From positions 1 to 39,863 of the forward strand of contig JABDHJ010000025.1 in NCBI GenBank assembly GCA_013285645.1: a DNA stretch of 39,863 bases, in the 5' to 3' direction. Source of the DNA: Verrucomicrobiota bacterium (GTDB taxonomy: Bacteria; Verrucomicrobiota; Verrucomicrobiia; Methylacidiphilales; UBA1321). Below are positions 33,801-39,863 of the stretch, in pieces. The position numbers were made by a program, and so were the translations under genes. Below the pieces are notes generated by a model. That model did no database searches. It was not told the DNA's origin and saw only the letters and a program-made list of their open reading frames with translations. How positions within the stretch are numbered: position 1 is the first letter of the stretch; every line of letters begins with the position of its first letter.

Positions 33801-33892
33801 TCAACGCACAGGCGCAGTACAAAAAGCTTCAAGCCACCTATGGTACCTCTGCTCCCGACTGGGTGGCCAAAGCTGCCGCTGCTAATCATTGA
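30821..33892 (+). CDS. Large exported tetratricopeptide-repeat protein
   Basis: 1023 residues from GTG 30821. A signal peptide (MKIVKWFLIGLVAVVCSATW, then VRGDAAG) leads into helical repeats over the whole length. Examples are YDDAVKNFDQIINGYPATPY, NAEKDLLTLLDPPYS, PGALAQADRSLKDYPTGRVV, AVAVLQNVVQKYPKDQTSPF and AAEYFAKIKALPNGG. The A-x-x-Y/F-x-x-hydrophobic spacing and the YP after each second helix are typical of BamD/YbgF-like TPRs. It probably scaffolds a periplasmic or outer-membrane complex. No partner gene is adjacent; the DUF2905 gene lies 71 bases upstream. Confidence 0.88.
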   Translation: MKIVKWFLIGLVAVVCSATWVRGDAAGDLYKTGTDDLANEKYDDAVKNFDQIINGYPATPYIDEVHIRDGFAYLHLGDFPNAIKVLAPEAAANAKPEYRGTGLYFTGLAQFSQAQKTADKAQSKTVFGQAAATFSTLIDYITKNPTPDNQAFMEDTIYYRALAYYQKEDYPNAEKDLLTLLDPPYSTSLKRPDYLLLLGSLYAVETNQAVTAKQPIDVIKAAAQKALDRFDQVSKDPNALVQANDANMSEAEVYYLIAQLDPAVTGYQKALDAFRLVRRKADMVDLQQTRLDQLKKASAAALQTAGGASMANENVRLIDRESSRLQQLKDGSDPIVQALIRIAECYNAMKPPESDEARTVLRRLSHATLTPDQQQEVDFQLLNSYVLGGQTDKADVALTDYLTKHPADPQADSMSFQIAAKLMDKKDYPGALAQADRSLKDYPTGRVVGQAVTLKAQALTNMGKVDDAKKVLSDYAAANKANPAANQMLLIKAQGEVAQGDFSAALADYQSVKNNLSVSPELQAVAAAGCIQALQSMQKYDDVITEAKAFATKYPDSNALPGVLIFSGLAMDRKNDPAAVAVLQNVVQKYPKDQTSPFALFYIVTIYQRTNNVPAMIQAYKDLSTAYPTSYTFIGQAADMVGGEYLKEKKFDLAVATYQPLVDAPKADVAANADNKIGAVWLAAAKAKGSLQSMQPDARVEPMKFLSNAEQSYLTVLAKYPDQLNAVGEAFQGLADLLKQRRSGGLLTDLTMEDYLGKLTAGLTTPDMQTRVELAKAALVFTYKNGDKQYPAALDRFKKAIDANSNLALTRQEASQYGELLMAAKDYPTAIQVFTNLLGHAAPDDQETLADGDYGLGATYLAQGDVAKAAEYFAKIKALPNGGAWFPKIQEVDYGLALAAELAGDPNGLAKATYARLMQASQAGIALQAKAMLGYGHLLDKAGYGVNPAVKGTIEYAVHYYQQVDLLYGPAVAELSAEGLYDAGQAYDKAGDKVNAQAQYKKLQATYGTSAPDWVAKAAAANH

Positions 33893-33910
33893 TTTTGGTT
33901 CCAACAATCC

Positions 33911-34051
33911 GTCATCTTGAGCTTGTCGAAGGATCAGACTCACTCCTGTTTGAACAAAAATAGGACAGATGTAAATGGATGTCTTCCAGAGTACTGTCTG
34001 CCTTTTCCGTTCTCTGACACGAGTCTGACCCTTCGACAAGCTCAGGATGAC
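33911..34051. repeat. Inverted-repeat element (GAGCTTGTCGAAGGATC family)
   Basis: CGTCATCTTGAGCTTGTCGA (33911 on) and its reverse complement TCGACAAGCTCAGGATGACG (34033-34052) form arms of about 33 bases with a few mismatches, around roughly 80 bases of non-coding sequence. A single arm relative is at 14809-14832. The right arm contains an in-frame ATG (34047) and ends just before the nth ribosome-binding site. Words of this type are abundant in many environmental bacterial genomes. Confidence 0.8.
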
Positions 34052-34067
34052 GGAAGGAGAATATCGA

Positions 34068-34730
34068 TTGAAAAATCCAACCCCCGCCACTCGCGCCCTC
34101 GCTCTCTGCGAAGCCCTGCCCCGCGTCTATCCCGACGCCCACTGCGAACTGACTTTTTCCAGCCCGCTCGAACTGCTCATCGCCACCATCCTCTCCGCGC
34201 AATGCACAGACGTCCAGGTCAACAAAGTCACGCCCGCGCTCTTCAGAAAATATCAGTGCGCCCTCGCCTACGCGGAATCCGATCCGGCGGAACTCGAACA
34301 TGATTTGCGCGCCATAGGTCTCTACCGCGCCAAGGCGAAAAATATCCGCGCCGCTTGCCGACTGCTCGTCGATGAGCACGACGATGAAGTTCCGCAAACC
34401 ATGGAAGAGCTCGTAAAACTCCCCGGCGTTGGGAGAAAAACTGCCAACGTCGTTTTAGGCAACGCCTTCGGAAAAAACGTCGGCGTCGTGGTCGATACCC
34501 ACGTGGCCCGGCTCGCGGCCCGGCTCGGCCTCACCCGCCTGACCGATCCGAAAAAGATCGAACTCGTCCTGATGAAACTCATCCCGCAAAAACATTGGAC
34601 TCTCTTTCCGCATTGGTTGATTTTTCACGGACGCCGTCGCTGCAAGGCAATCCGGCCCGACTGTCCCAATTGTGAAATCAAGGCGCTCTGTCCGAGTTAT
34701 TCCAAGTTCCTGAAACTACGGGAAACATAA
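34068..34730 (+). CDS. nth: Endonuclease III
   Basis: 220 residues from TTG 34068, chosen because GGAAGGAG sits 8 bases before it. The ATG at 34047 is in frame but inside the repeat arm and would place this ribosome-binding site in the coding region. The helix-hairpin-helix is LVKLPGVGRKTANVVL with catalytic Lys124; Asp143 follows in VVDTHVARL. The 4Fe-4S cluster loop is C-x6-C-x2-C-x5-C (CKAIRPDCPNCEIKALC). It removes oxidised pyrimidines from DNA and cleaves abasic sites. Confidence 0.95.
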   Translation: MKNPTPATRALALCEALPRVYPDAHCELTFSSPLELLIATILSAQCTDVQVNKVTPALFRKYQCALAYAESDPAELEHDLRAIGLYRAKAKNIRAACRLLVDEHDDEVPQTMEELVKLPGVGRKTANVVLGNAFGKNVGVVVDTHVARLAARLGLTRLTDPKKIELVLMKLIPQKHWTLFPHWLIFHGRRRCKAIRPDCPNCEIKALCPSYSKFLKLRET

Positions 34731-34778
34731 TTCCGTAATGTTTCCTCTCCGAGCACCTCACGCTACGATAAGGTCCCC

Positions 34779-35630
34779 ATGCCAAAAATTCCCGCTCGCG
34801 TAGAAATCACATCCTTTCCCCAGGGCAAACGAATCGCAGTAACCACCAGCTTCGACGACGGCGACGAATGCGATCGGCGGATCGTCGCCGCTTTCAACGA
34901 ATGGGGCCTCAAAGGCACGTTCAACCTGAACTCGGGCTCGCTGGGAACTTCCGGGGTCAAGCCGCCAGACGGATCGCGCCAGAAACTGGATCGCTCGGAG
35001 GTCGCCGAACTTTTTCGCGGCCACGAGGTCGCCATTCACACAGTCACGCATCCCTGGCTGCAAAAGCTCGATCCTTCCCAGATTGCCCTCGAAGTCCTGG
35101 AGGACCGCAAGGCCCTCGAAGATATCGTCGGCTATCCGGTGCGCGGGATGGCCTATCCCTTCGGCGGCTACGATGCGCGAGTCGTGGAAATTCTCCGCAA
35201 TCTCGGCATCGTTTACTGCCGCACCTGTCACGTCGTCTCGCCCTGTTTCCCTCCCGCTGATCCATTGCTCTGGGGTTCCACGGGCCATCAGTACGCGGAA
35301 AATCCGTCGATTCCCGAGCAGTTCGAAAAGCTTTACGCCAACCCTCGCTACTCCGGCGTGTTTTACGTCTGGGGCCACGCCTTCGAATTTCATGACCGTA
35401 AGGACTGGGCGTCGCTCGAGCGCATCTTCAAGCCGCTCTCCGGCAAACCCGACGTCTGGTACTGCACCAACATCGAGTTGTTCGATTACGAAGAAGCCCG
35501 CAAACGCATGGTCATCGCCGCCAATCGCGCCACCGCGTTCAATCCCAGTGCGCTATCGGTGACGCTCAATGTCGATGGTGAACTCGTTGATGTGCCCGGC
35601 GGTAAAACGGTTTCCCTGGTCAAAGAGTAG
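34779..35630 (+). CDS. Polysaccharide deacetylase (NodB) family protein
   Basis: 283 residues without a signal peptide. NodB motifs: TTSFDDGDE (D26, D27), HTVTH (H87, H91) and MAYPFGGYDARVVEILRNLG. A later HAFEFHDRKDW segment provides the usual late His. This metal-dependent fold removes acetyl or related groups from polysaccharides or sugar derivatives, or hydrolyses C-N bonds. Lack of a signal suggests a cytoplasmic substrate. The C-terminal about 60 residues form a small beta-rich extension (LSVTLNVDGELVDVPGGKTV). It follows nth by 48 bases. Confidence 0.88.
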   Translation: MPKIPARVEITSFPQGKRIAVTTSFDDGDECDRRIVAAFNEWGLKGTFNLNSGSLGTSGVKPPDGSRQKLDRSEVAELFRGHEVAIHTVTHPWLQKLDPSQIALEVLEDRKALEDIVGYPVRGMAYPFGGYDARVVEILRNLGIVYCRTCHVVSPCFPPADPLLWGSTGHQYAENPSIPEQFEKLYANPRYSGVFYVWGHAFEFHDRKDWASLERIFKPLSGKPDVWYCTNIELFDYEEARKRMVIAANRATAFNPSALSVTLNVDGELVDVPGGKTVSLVKE

Positions 35631-35710
35631 TGGTAGCCGCCGATGTCCCCATCGGCGATGCCTTCCCTCCGTGGTAGCCATCGGCCGCCGCTACAGGCTG
35701 ACCTGATTTT

Positions 35711-35830
35711 CCCCTCGTTCCCAAGTTGTACTTGGGAATGCCCTTGTCCCCGCAACTTCGTTGCCTCAGTCAGAGAGAAACAAAGCTTCGCCGACAAGTG
35801 CGTTCCCAAGTACAACTTGGGAACGAGGGG
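35711..35830. repeat. Inverted-repeat element with perfect 28-bp arms
   Basis: CCCCTCGTTCCCAAGTTGTA... at 35711-35738 is the exact reverse complement of 35803-35830. Each arm is itself partly palindromic (TTCCCAAGTTGTACTTGGGAA), so nested folds are possible. A half-copy is at 21587-21616. Just upstream, 35631-35694 carries two more GTAGCC-type hairpins (GTAGCCGCCGATGTCCCC... and GTAGCCATCGGCCGCCGC). It lies upstream of mnmA. Confidence 0.85.
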
Positions 35831-35891
35831 AATGACGGATTGTTTTAGCTGTGTTTACTCGCAGAGCATCTTAGGGCATACTACTCAACCC

Positions 35892-37019
35892 ATGACCGCA
35901 ACCACTCCCACCCGCGTCCTGCTCGGCATGAGCGGCGGCGTCGATTCCTCCGTGGCGGCCTACCTCCTCAAGGAGCAGGGCTACGACGTCATCGGCGTGA
36001 CCATGAAGGTCTGGCCGCAGGATTGCGTCTCCCGCGCCGAGGACAAATGTTGCGGTCCGCAGGCCGTCGCCGATGCCCGCACTGTCGCCCACACCCTCGG
36101 CATTCCGCACTACGTCGTTGATGAGGCGAACGAGTTCGAGAAAATGGTGATCGATTATTTCACCAGCGAATACCGCGCCGGACGCACCCCGAATCCCTGC
36201 GTCATGTGCAACGAAAAGCTCAAGTTCGGCAATCTCCTCACCAAGGCCCGCGCACTCGGCGCCACCCACATCGCCACGGGCCACTACGCGCGAATCGAGC
36301 GCGATTCAAACGGCCAGTCCACGCTCTTCAAGGCCGTCGATACGAAAAAAGACCAGTCCTACTTCCTCTTCAGCCTGCGCCAGGAACAACTCGCCTCGTC
36401 GATCCTTCCCCTCGGCGGATTGACCAAGCCCGAAGTCCGCGCGCTCGCAAAAAAGATGGGCCTTAAGACCTACGACAAGGAAGACAGCCAGGAAATCTGT
36501 TTCGTCCCCGGCAACGATTACACCGCATTCCTCAAATCCCACCTGGAGAAATCGGACTTCCATCCCGGCGGCATCTATTTCAAGGACGGCACCAAGATGG
36601 GCGACCACGACGGCATCGAATTGTATACTGTGGGCCAGCGCAAGGGCCTCGGCGGCGGCCACGGTCGCCCTGTGTACGTCATCGACATCGACGCCGCCAC
36701 GCAGCGCGTCATCGTCGGCGATTACGACGATCTTCTGCGCCCCGATTGCTATCTCTCCCAGACCAACTGGGGCGATGTTGGCCTGACCGAATCGACCGAG
36801 ATCACCGTCAAGATCCGCTACAACAATCCCGAAGTAAAAGCGATCATCCATCCGCTCCCCAACAACCGTGCCCGCCTCGAGTTCCCCGATCCCCAGCGCA
36901 GCGTCAGTCCCGGCCAAGCCGCCGTCTGCTACGTCGGCGACCGAGTCCTCGGTGGCGGCTGGATTGAGCGCACGGAAATCGTGCAGACCACATCTCCCAC
37001 CCCGGAACTCGCAGTTTAG
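35892..37019 (+). CDS. mnmA: tRNA-specific 2-thiouridylase MnmA
   Basis: 375 residues from the ATG at 35892. The frame is open back through the repeat, but this start gives the standard N-terminus. The P-loop is SGGVDS at residues 14-19. The catalytic cysteines are C103 (TPNPCVMCNEKLKF) and C203 (SQEICFVPGNDY). GQRKGLGGG and the C-terminal beta-barrel (RVIVGDYDDLL, then PGQAAVCYVGDRVLGGG) are complete. It thiolates U34 of tRNA Lys, Glu and Gln using sulfur relayed from a cysteine desulfurase. Confidence 0.96.
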   Translation: MTATTPTRVLLGMSGGVDSSVAAYLLKEQGYDVIGVTMKVWPQDCVSRAEDKCCGPQAVADARTVAHTLGIPHYVVDEANEFEKMVIDYFTSEYRAGRTPNPCVMCNEKLKFGNLLTKARALGATHIATGHYARIERDSNGQSTLFKAVDTKKDQSYFLFSLRQEQLASSILPLGGLTKPEVRALAKKMGLKTYDKEDSQEICFVPGNDYTAFLKSHLEKSDFHPGGIYFKDGTKMGDHDGIELYTVGQRKGLGGGHGRPVYVIDIDAATQRVIVGDYDDLLRPDCYLSQTNWGDVGLTESTEITVKIRYNNPEVKAIIHPLPNNRARLEFPDPQRSVSPGQAAVCYVGDRVLGGGWIERTEIVQTTSPTPELAV

Positions 37020-37028
37020 CTGGTTTTG

Positions 37029-37168
37029 GTGGCCCGGACTACTCGTTGTCCGGGTGGCCGAAGGCCACAGGAGGCGATCGCAGACGTTCACAGTCTACAT
37101 AAGGTGGTCATTTCCCGGCGCCCTCCTGTTCGCTTCGCGAACCCGGACAACAAGTAGTCCGGGCCACC
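37029..37168. repeat. GGTGGCCCGGAC inverted-repeat element
   Basis: GGTGGCCCGGACTACTCGTT (37029 on) is answered by its near-exact complement at about 37141-37168 (one mismatch over 28 bases). Each arm is also an internal hairpin like the one at 17692-17729. The interior has a second inverted pair (CACAGGAGG and CCTCCTGTT type). A GACGGTCATAAACCGCCGCT hairpin relative (37182-37201) follows, directly before the GYF gene. Confidence 0.82.
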
Positions 37169-37207
37169 CAAAAAGAAAGTGCGACGGTCATAAACCGCCG
37201 CTACAAT

Positions 37208-37597
37208 ATGGTCATGAGATTCAAATCCACGGTCAAGGATTCGAGACGCTACATCTCGCGCACAGGAGTCACCGAAGGCCCCTACACCGTCGATGAGATC
37301 TACAGCATGGCCGTGGCCGGTGAGACCAATATCCACGCCCTTTTCTGGTCCGAGTCGAAACGAGCCTGGAAACCACTCGTCGGCCTGATGCTCGATGTTG
37401 ATCCCGAGCGAATCGATGAGTTCATTCAAGCGGGAGTAAAACAGGTCCGCGTCCTCGGATCGGGAAATAGAGACTGTCCGGCATGCTCGGCCTTGGCCGA
37501 TAAAATCTTCTCCATTACTTCGCCGCCCGTTTTGCCGCCGCAGGGTTGTCGCTGCGTCCCTTGGTGCCGATTGGTGCTCGCCGCCGTTCAGGATTAA
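37208..37597 (+). CDS. GYF_2-domain protein with C-terminal cysteine cluster
   Basis: 129 residues. Residues about 13-62 form a GYF_2-like domain (RRYISRTGVTEGPYTVDEIY, then HALFWSESKRAWKPL). The C-terminal part carries five cysteines, C90, C93, C114, C116 and C120, in CPAC...GCRCVPWC. The order CPxCxAL...F...PPvLPPqGCRC resembles the short cysteine motif at the end of phage Mu F-like minor capsid proteins, but there is no phage gene here. Metal binding is likely. No ribosome-binding site is evident and the repeat ends just before the ATG, so the ATG at 37214 is also possible. Function unknown. Confidence 0.65.
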   Translation: MVMRFKSTVKDSRRYISRTGVTEGPYTVDEIYSMAVAGETNIHALFWSESKRAWKPLVGLMLDVDPERIDEFIQAGVKQVRVLGSGNRDCPACSALADKIFSITSPPVLPPQGCRCVPWCRLVLAAVQD

Positions 37598-37770
37598 AGA
37601 TTTTTGATGAGGCCTCGAACCTGATCGTGGTTTCCTTCAAAGAAAAAATAAAGCAGCCCCGGCGATGCTCGAAAGACGAGCCGCGTCCTTAGTCCTGATC
37701 TGCATTCATAATAATTCCGAATCAGATGTCGTAAGCCAATCCCAGCATGTCGATGTGGAGCGCCCCAACT

Positions 37771-37953
37771 TTAGGCGGCGGCATTAATAGCATCTCCAAT
37801 GGTTTTCGATTCTGGTCTGCCTCGTTTGCGAAGGTTATCGATAAGATCGTCGGAGAGTTCAATGACCAAGGAGGGCTTCAATATCTCCGGTGAATTTTCT
37901 GGAGCGCCCGGCTTTGAGATCTTTTTCGATTTTGGCATCTGTCCTTTCGGCAA
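37771..37953 (-). CDS. Small ORF, possible ribbon-helix-helix fragment
   Basis: Up to 60 codons, overlapping the end of the neighbouring minus-strand gene in another frame. The last 32 residues (LVIELSDDLIDNLRKRGRPE and SKTIGDAINAAA) read like a ribbon-helix-helix strand and first helix, as in antitoxins. The second helix would be cut short. It may be a short coding remnant or chance. Low confidence. Confidence 0.25.
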   Translation of the reverse strand: MPKGQMPKSKKISKPGAPENSPEILKPSLVIELSDDLIDNLRKRGRPESKTIGDAINAAA

Positions 37954-38143
37954 AGGCCTTTAGCTCCTTGCGAGTCACGCCATATTCAGCCTCCGCATAA
38001 CCTTTGGGTGCCCGACCAGCCACATGAAGGACATAGATTGTTTTGCCATATCTAATGCGAACATCTTTTCCATGCGCCGCACTCTTGAACCAGGTTTTGA
38101 CGGCACCTTGGGCTTTTTTTGCTGTATAAGTCATCGTGACCAT
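37859..38143 (-). CDS. Small antitoxin-like protein, unassigned
   Basis: 94 residues from the ATG at 38143 (a second ATG at 38134 also fits; a longer TTG-type start is less likely). Sequence: MTYTAKKAQGAVKTWFKSAA, GKDVRIRYGKTIYVLHVAGR, then a charged helical end (RKELKAFAERTDAKIEKDLK and RKFTGDIEALLGH). The small beta-rich start with a charged helical tail is like some type II antitoxins, but I do not recognise the family and no toxin is adjacent. It is divergent from cutA with a 53-base gap. Confidence 0.45.
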   Translation of the reverse strand: MVTMTYTAKKAQGAVKTWFKSAAHGKDVRIRYGKTIYVLHVAGRAPKGYAEAEYGVTRKELKAFAERTDAKIEKDLKAGRSRKFTGDIEALLGH

Positions 38144-38196
38144 GAAAGAAATATAACAAGAATCTCCCTCAACCACAGAAAAAACGAGCACCCAAT

Positions 38197-38538
38197 ATGC
38201 CTTTCACCCCGCGTCTCGTCTTCGTCACCGCTGCCAGCGTGGAGGAAGCCCGAAAAATCGCGCAGGCTATCTTGGAGAAGCACCTCGCTGCCTGCGTGAA
38301 CATCATTCCCAGTGTGGAATCCCATTACTGGTGGGAGGGCAAGCTCGAGCAGGCGGCGGAAGTCCAGATGCTGATCAAAAGCTCGGCGGAACAATTCGAG
38401 GCGTTGACTGAAGTCGTTCGCCAAAATCATTCTTACCGATGTCCCGAAATCGTGGCCATCGCGCCCGGGGAAATGTCACCGGATTATCGCGCATGGTGGG
38501 AAAGTTTATTGGAGGGACAACCTCCGGCTTGTCCCTGA
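38197..38538 (+). CDS. cutA: CutA1 divalent-cation tolerance protein
   Basis: 113 residues. The CutA family wording is clear: LVFVTAASVEEARKIAQAIL, AACVNIIPSVESHYWWEGKL, EVQMLIKSSAEQFEALTEVV and HSYRCPEIVAIAPGEMSPDY. It forms trimers of ferredoxin-like subunits; the link to copper tolerance is not well established. The last residues (GQPPACP) and the stop codon are read from the palindromic repeat at 38511-38571, so the native C-terminus was probably changed by the repeat's arrival. Confidence 0.95.
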   Translation: MPFTPRLVFVTAASVEEARKIAQAILEKHLAACVNIIPSVESHYWWEGKLEQAAEVQMLIKSSAEQFEALTEVVRQNHSYRCPEIVAIAPGEMSPDYRAWWESLLEGQPPACP

Positions 38539-38571
38539 CGATTCAAGGTCAGGCCGGAGGCTGACCCTCCA
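38511..38571. repeat. GGAGGGACA palindromic repeat, copy 2
   Basis: GGAGGGACAACCTCCGGCTT, then GTCCCTGA, then GGTCAGGCCGGAGGCTGACC with CTCCA. It has the same word order as 25645-25700. Stems GGGACAA/TTGTCCC and GGTCAG/CTGACC are possible. It overlaps the last 28 bases of cutA and gives it its stop codon. Confidence 0.8.
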
Positions 38572-38626
38572 TGTGACGTTTTACGTTTGACCCTTTCCGC
38601 CACAAGCCCTAGGTTCAGTCCCCCCT

Positions 38627-39796
38627 ATGGCAGAAGAACTTAGTTACGTCATCATCAACCCCTACACGATCTACAAATCGCGCACGGGTGGTGTCCTGGC
38701 GCGCTTGCTCACGCGCACCTCTCTCGATTTAGTTGGTGCCCAAATGTTTGCGCCCAGCCAGACTCTCGTTGATGAGTACGCCAAAAACATTGTCACGGAG
38801 GCCGATCCGCAGGACCGCAAGATCCAGGAATTGATCCGCGATTACGTTAAAGAGAACCTCGCGCCCGACCCGGTCACCGGCATCCGCGAGCGCGTTATGA
38901 TGTTGCTATTCCGTGGCGAGAACGCCGTGCGCCGCATCCGCGAAACAGTTGGCACCTTCAAGGAGAACTTCCTCGGTGGCGAATCGATCCGCGATACCTA
39001 CGGCGACATCGTCTACAACCGCGACGGCACCGTCCGCTACTTTGAGCCCGCCGTGCTCGCTTCGCCCAATGTCGAGGAAGCCCGCCTCAAGCTGAAAATC
39101 TGGGCCAAGTACGCTGATTCCGACGGCGGTCTGCTCGAAAAGGCACTCCCCACCGTCACTGATCCGCGCCATGAGCGCACGCTGGTCATCATCAAGCCGG
39201 ATAACTTCAAGTTCCCCAGCGGACGTCCCGGCAACATCCTCGATATCTTTTCCCGCACGGGACTGGCCATCACCGGCATCAAGGTGCACCGCATGACGGT
39301 CGCCCAGGCCGAGGATTTCTACGGACCGGTGCGCGATGTCCTCAAGGAAAAGCTGGCCGAACCCTTTGGTGAACGTGCGAAGGACCTCCTTAGCTCCGCC
39401 CTCAACATCCCGATCACTCCCGAGATGCAGACCCAACTCGGCAATCTTCTCGGGCCGACGGCTGGCGCGGCGCAATTCAACAACATTGTCCGGTTCATGA
39501 CCGGCCACGCTCCCTCTGAGACCAAAGGCGAGGCGCGTAACGAGCCGGGCACGGAAAAGTGCATCATCCTCGTTTACGAGGGCATCGACGCCGTGAAAAA
39601 AATTCGCGAGGTGCTCGGGCCAACCGACCCCGCCAAGGCGCCCCCCGGATCGATCCGTCGCGAATTCGGCTCGACCATCATGGTCAATGCCGCTCATGCC
39701 TCCGATTCCGCCGATAATGCCCGTCGCGAAATGGGTATCATCAAGATCCGCGAGAACAACTTCAAGTCCCTGATCGAAAGTTTTTATCAAGATTAA
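38627..39796 (+). CDS. Double-domain nucleoside diphosphate kinase homologue
   Basis: 389 residues, about 2.7 times a normal NDK. The second half (about 183-385) is a recognisable NDK: ERTLVIIKPDNFKF, the YEGIDAVKKIREVLG helix, PPGSIRREFG, and NAAHASDSADNARRE with catalytic His357. It contains an insertion of about 60 residues (DVLKEKLAEPFGERAKDLLS onward). The first half (about 1-165) repeats the plan: LSYVIINPYTIYKS, RGENAVRRIRETVG and GESIRDTYGD. Where the His-x-Ser-Asp-Ser should be it has EPAVLASPN, so it is probably not catalytic. The active half would exchange terminal phosphates between nucleotides. The gene stands alone, with 67 bases remaining to the window end. Confidence 0.85.
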   Translation: MAEELSYVIINPYTIYKSRTGGVLARLLTRTSLDLVGAQMFAPSQTLVDEYAKNIVTEADPQDRKIQELIRDYVKENLAPDPVTGIRERVMMLLFRGENAVRRIRETVGTFKENFLGGESIRDTYGDIVYNRDGTVRYFEPAVLASPNVEEARLKLKIWAKYADSDGGLLEKALPTVTDPRHERTLVIIKPDNFKFPSGRPGNILDIFSRTGLAITGIKVHRMTVAQAEDFYGPVRDVLKEKLAEPFGERAKDLLSSALNIPITPEMQTQLGNLLGPTAGAAQFNNIVRFMTGHAPSETKGEARNEPGTEKCIILVYEGIDAVKKIREVLGPTDPAKAPPGSIRREFGSTIMVNAAHASDSADNARREMGIIKIRENNFKSLIESFYQD

Positions 39797-39863
39797 TGCA
39801 AAGCAGGCTCGCTTGTCTCCGCCTCCTGTGCTTTGATTAACATTCACCCTTCATCTAAAAATA

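Noticed and set aside
5382..37206. The many repeats as a CRISPR array
   Set aside because: Copies are palindromic, far apart and irregularly spaced, with no unique spacers and no cas genes.
1..39863. tRNA, rRNA, riboswitch or other structured RNA genes
   Set aside because: I looked in each gap for cloverleaf or known RNA wording and saw only repeat hairpins; small or diverged RNAs could still be missed by eye.

Overview
The window is about 40 kb of moderately GC-rich, tightly packed bacterial chromosome. It encodes an RND efflux pump, several lipoprotein signals and long TPR and FecR envelope proteins, so the cell is almost certainly diderm. It also carries an mcsB-clpC pair, a fosmidomycin-resistance-type MFS transporter, DUF4388, DUF4410 and DUF2905 genes, and many intergenic inverted-repeat elements. 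Together these suggest a member of the PVC group, most likely Verrucomicrobiota. That placement is inference; there is no rRNA gene here to confirm it.

Layout. (1) 1-5168, minus strand: a five-gene run. In transcription order it has a large FecR-domain protein with four repeated TolR/ExbD-like modules, a membrane-anchored RskA-C-like protein, a DUF4388-FHA protein, a receiver-PAS response regulator, and the start of a glycosyltransferase-like gene cut by the window edge. It looks like a signalling/envelope cluster. (2) 5.4-10 kb: an SDR oxidoreductase, a small lipoprotein, a rhomboid protease, a stand-alone class III nucleotidyl cyclase, a PAP2 phosphatase and a DUF4410 lipoprotein. (3) 10.4-14.8 kb: RND adaptor and permease without an outer-membrane channel gene. 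(4) 15.2-21.6 kb: a frameshifted membrane-protein gene, a PHP-family histidinol phosphatase, prephenate dehydratase, and the overlapping mcsB-clpC pair (protein-arginine kinase and Clp unfoldase). (5) 21.7-28.7 kb, minus strand: a secreted protein of unknown function, an Fsr-like transporter, rnpA and rpmH in an unusual nested arrangement behind a class V aminotransferase, a 3D-domain secreted protein, and a phospholipid operon psd-pssA followed by a phosphatase-like gene. (6) 29-39.8 kb, mainly plus strand: maf, a PlsC-like acyltransferase, DUF2905, a 1023-residue TPR protein, nth, a polysaccharide deacetylase, mnmA, a GYF_2 protein with a cysteine cluster, a possible antitoxin remnant on the minus strand, cutA, and a double-domain nucleoside diphosphate kinase.

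Most intergenic gaps hold palindromic or inverted-repeat elements belonging to at least six sequence families. Several touch coding sequence: one supplies the cutA stop codon, one holds the furthest upstream ATG of the aminotransferase, one ends just before the nth start, and one lies inside the rnpA frame. The most notable single observations are the FecR/TolR-like repeat protein, the Thermus-like rnpA/rpmH nesting, the duplicated NDK with a degenerate first domain, the FHA and cyclase domains that lack key residues, and the repeat families. No rRNA, tRNA, CRISPR array, transposase or phage module was seen.
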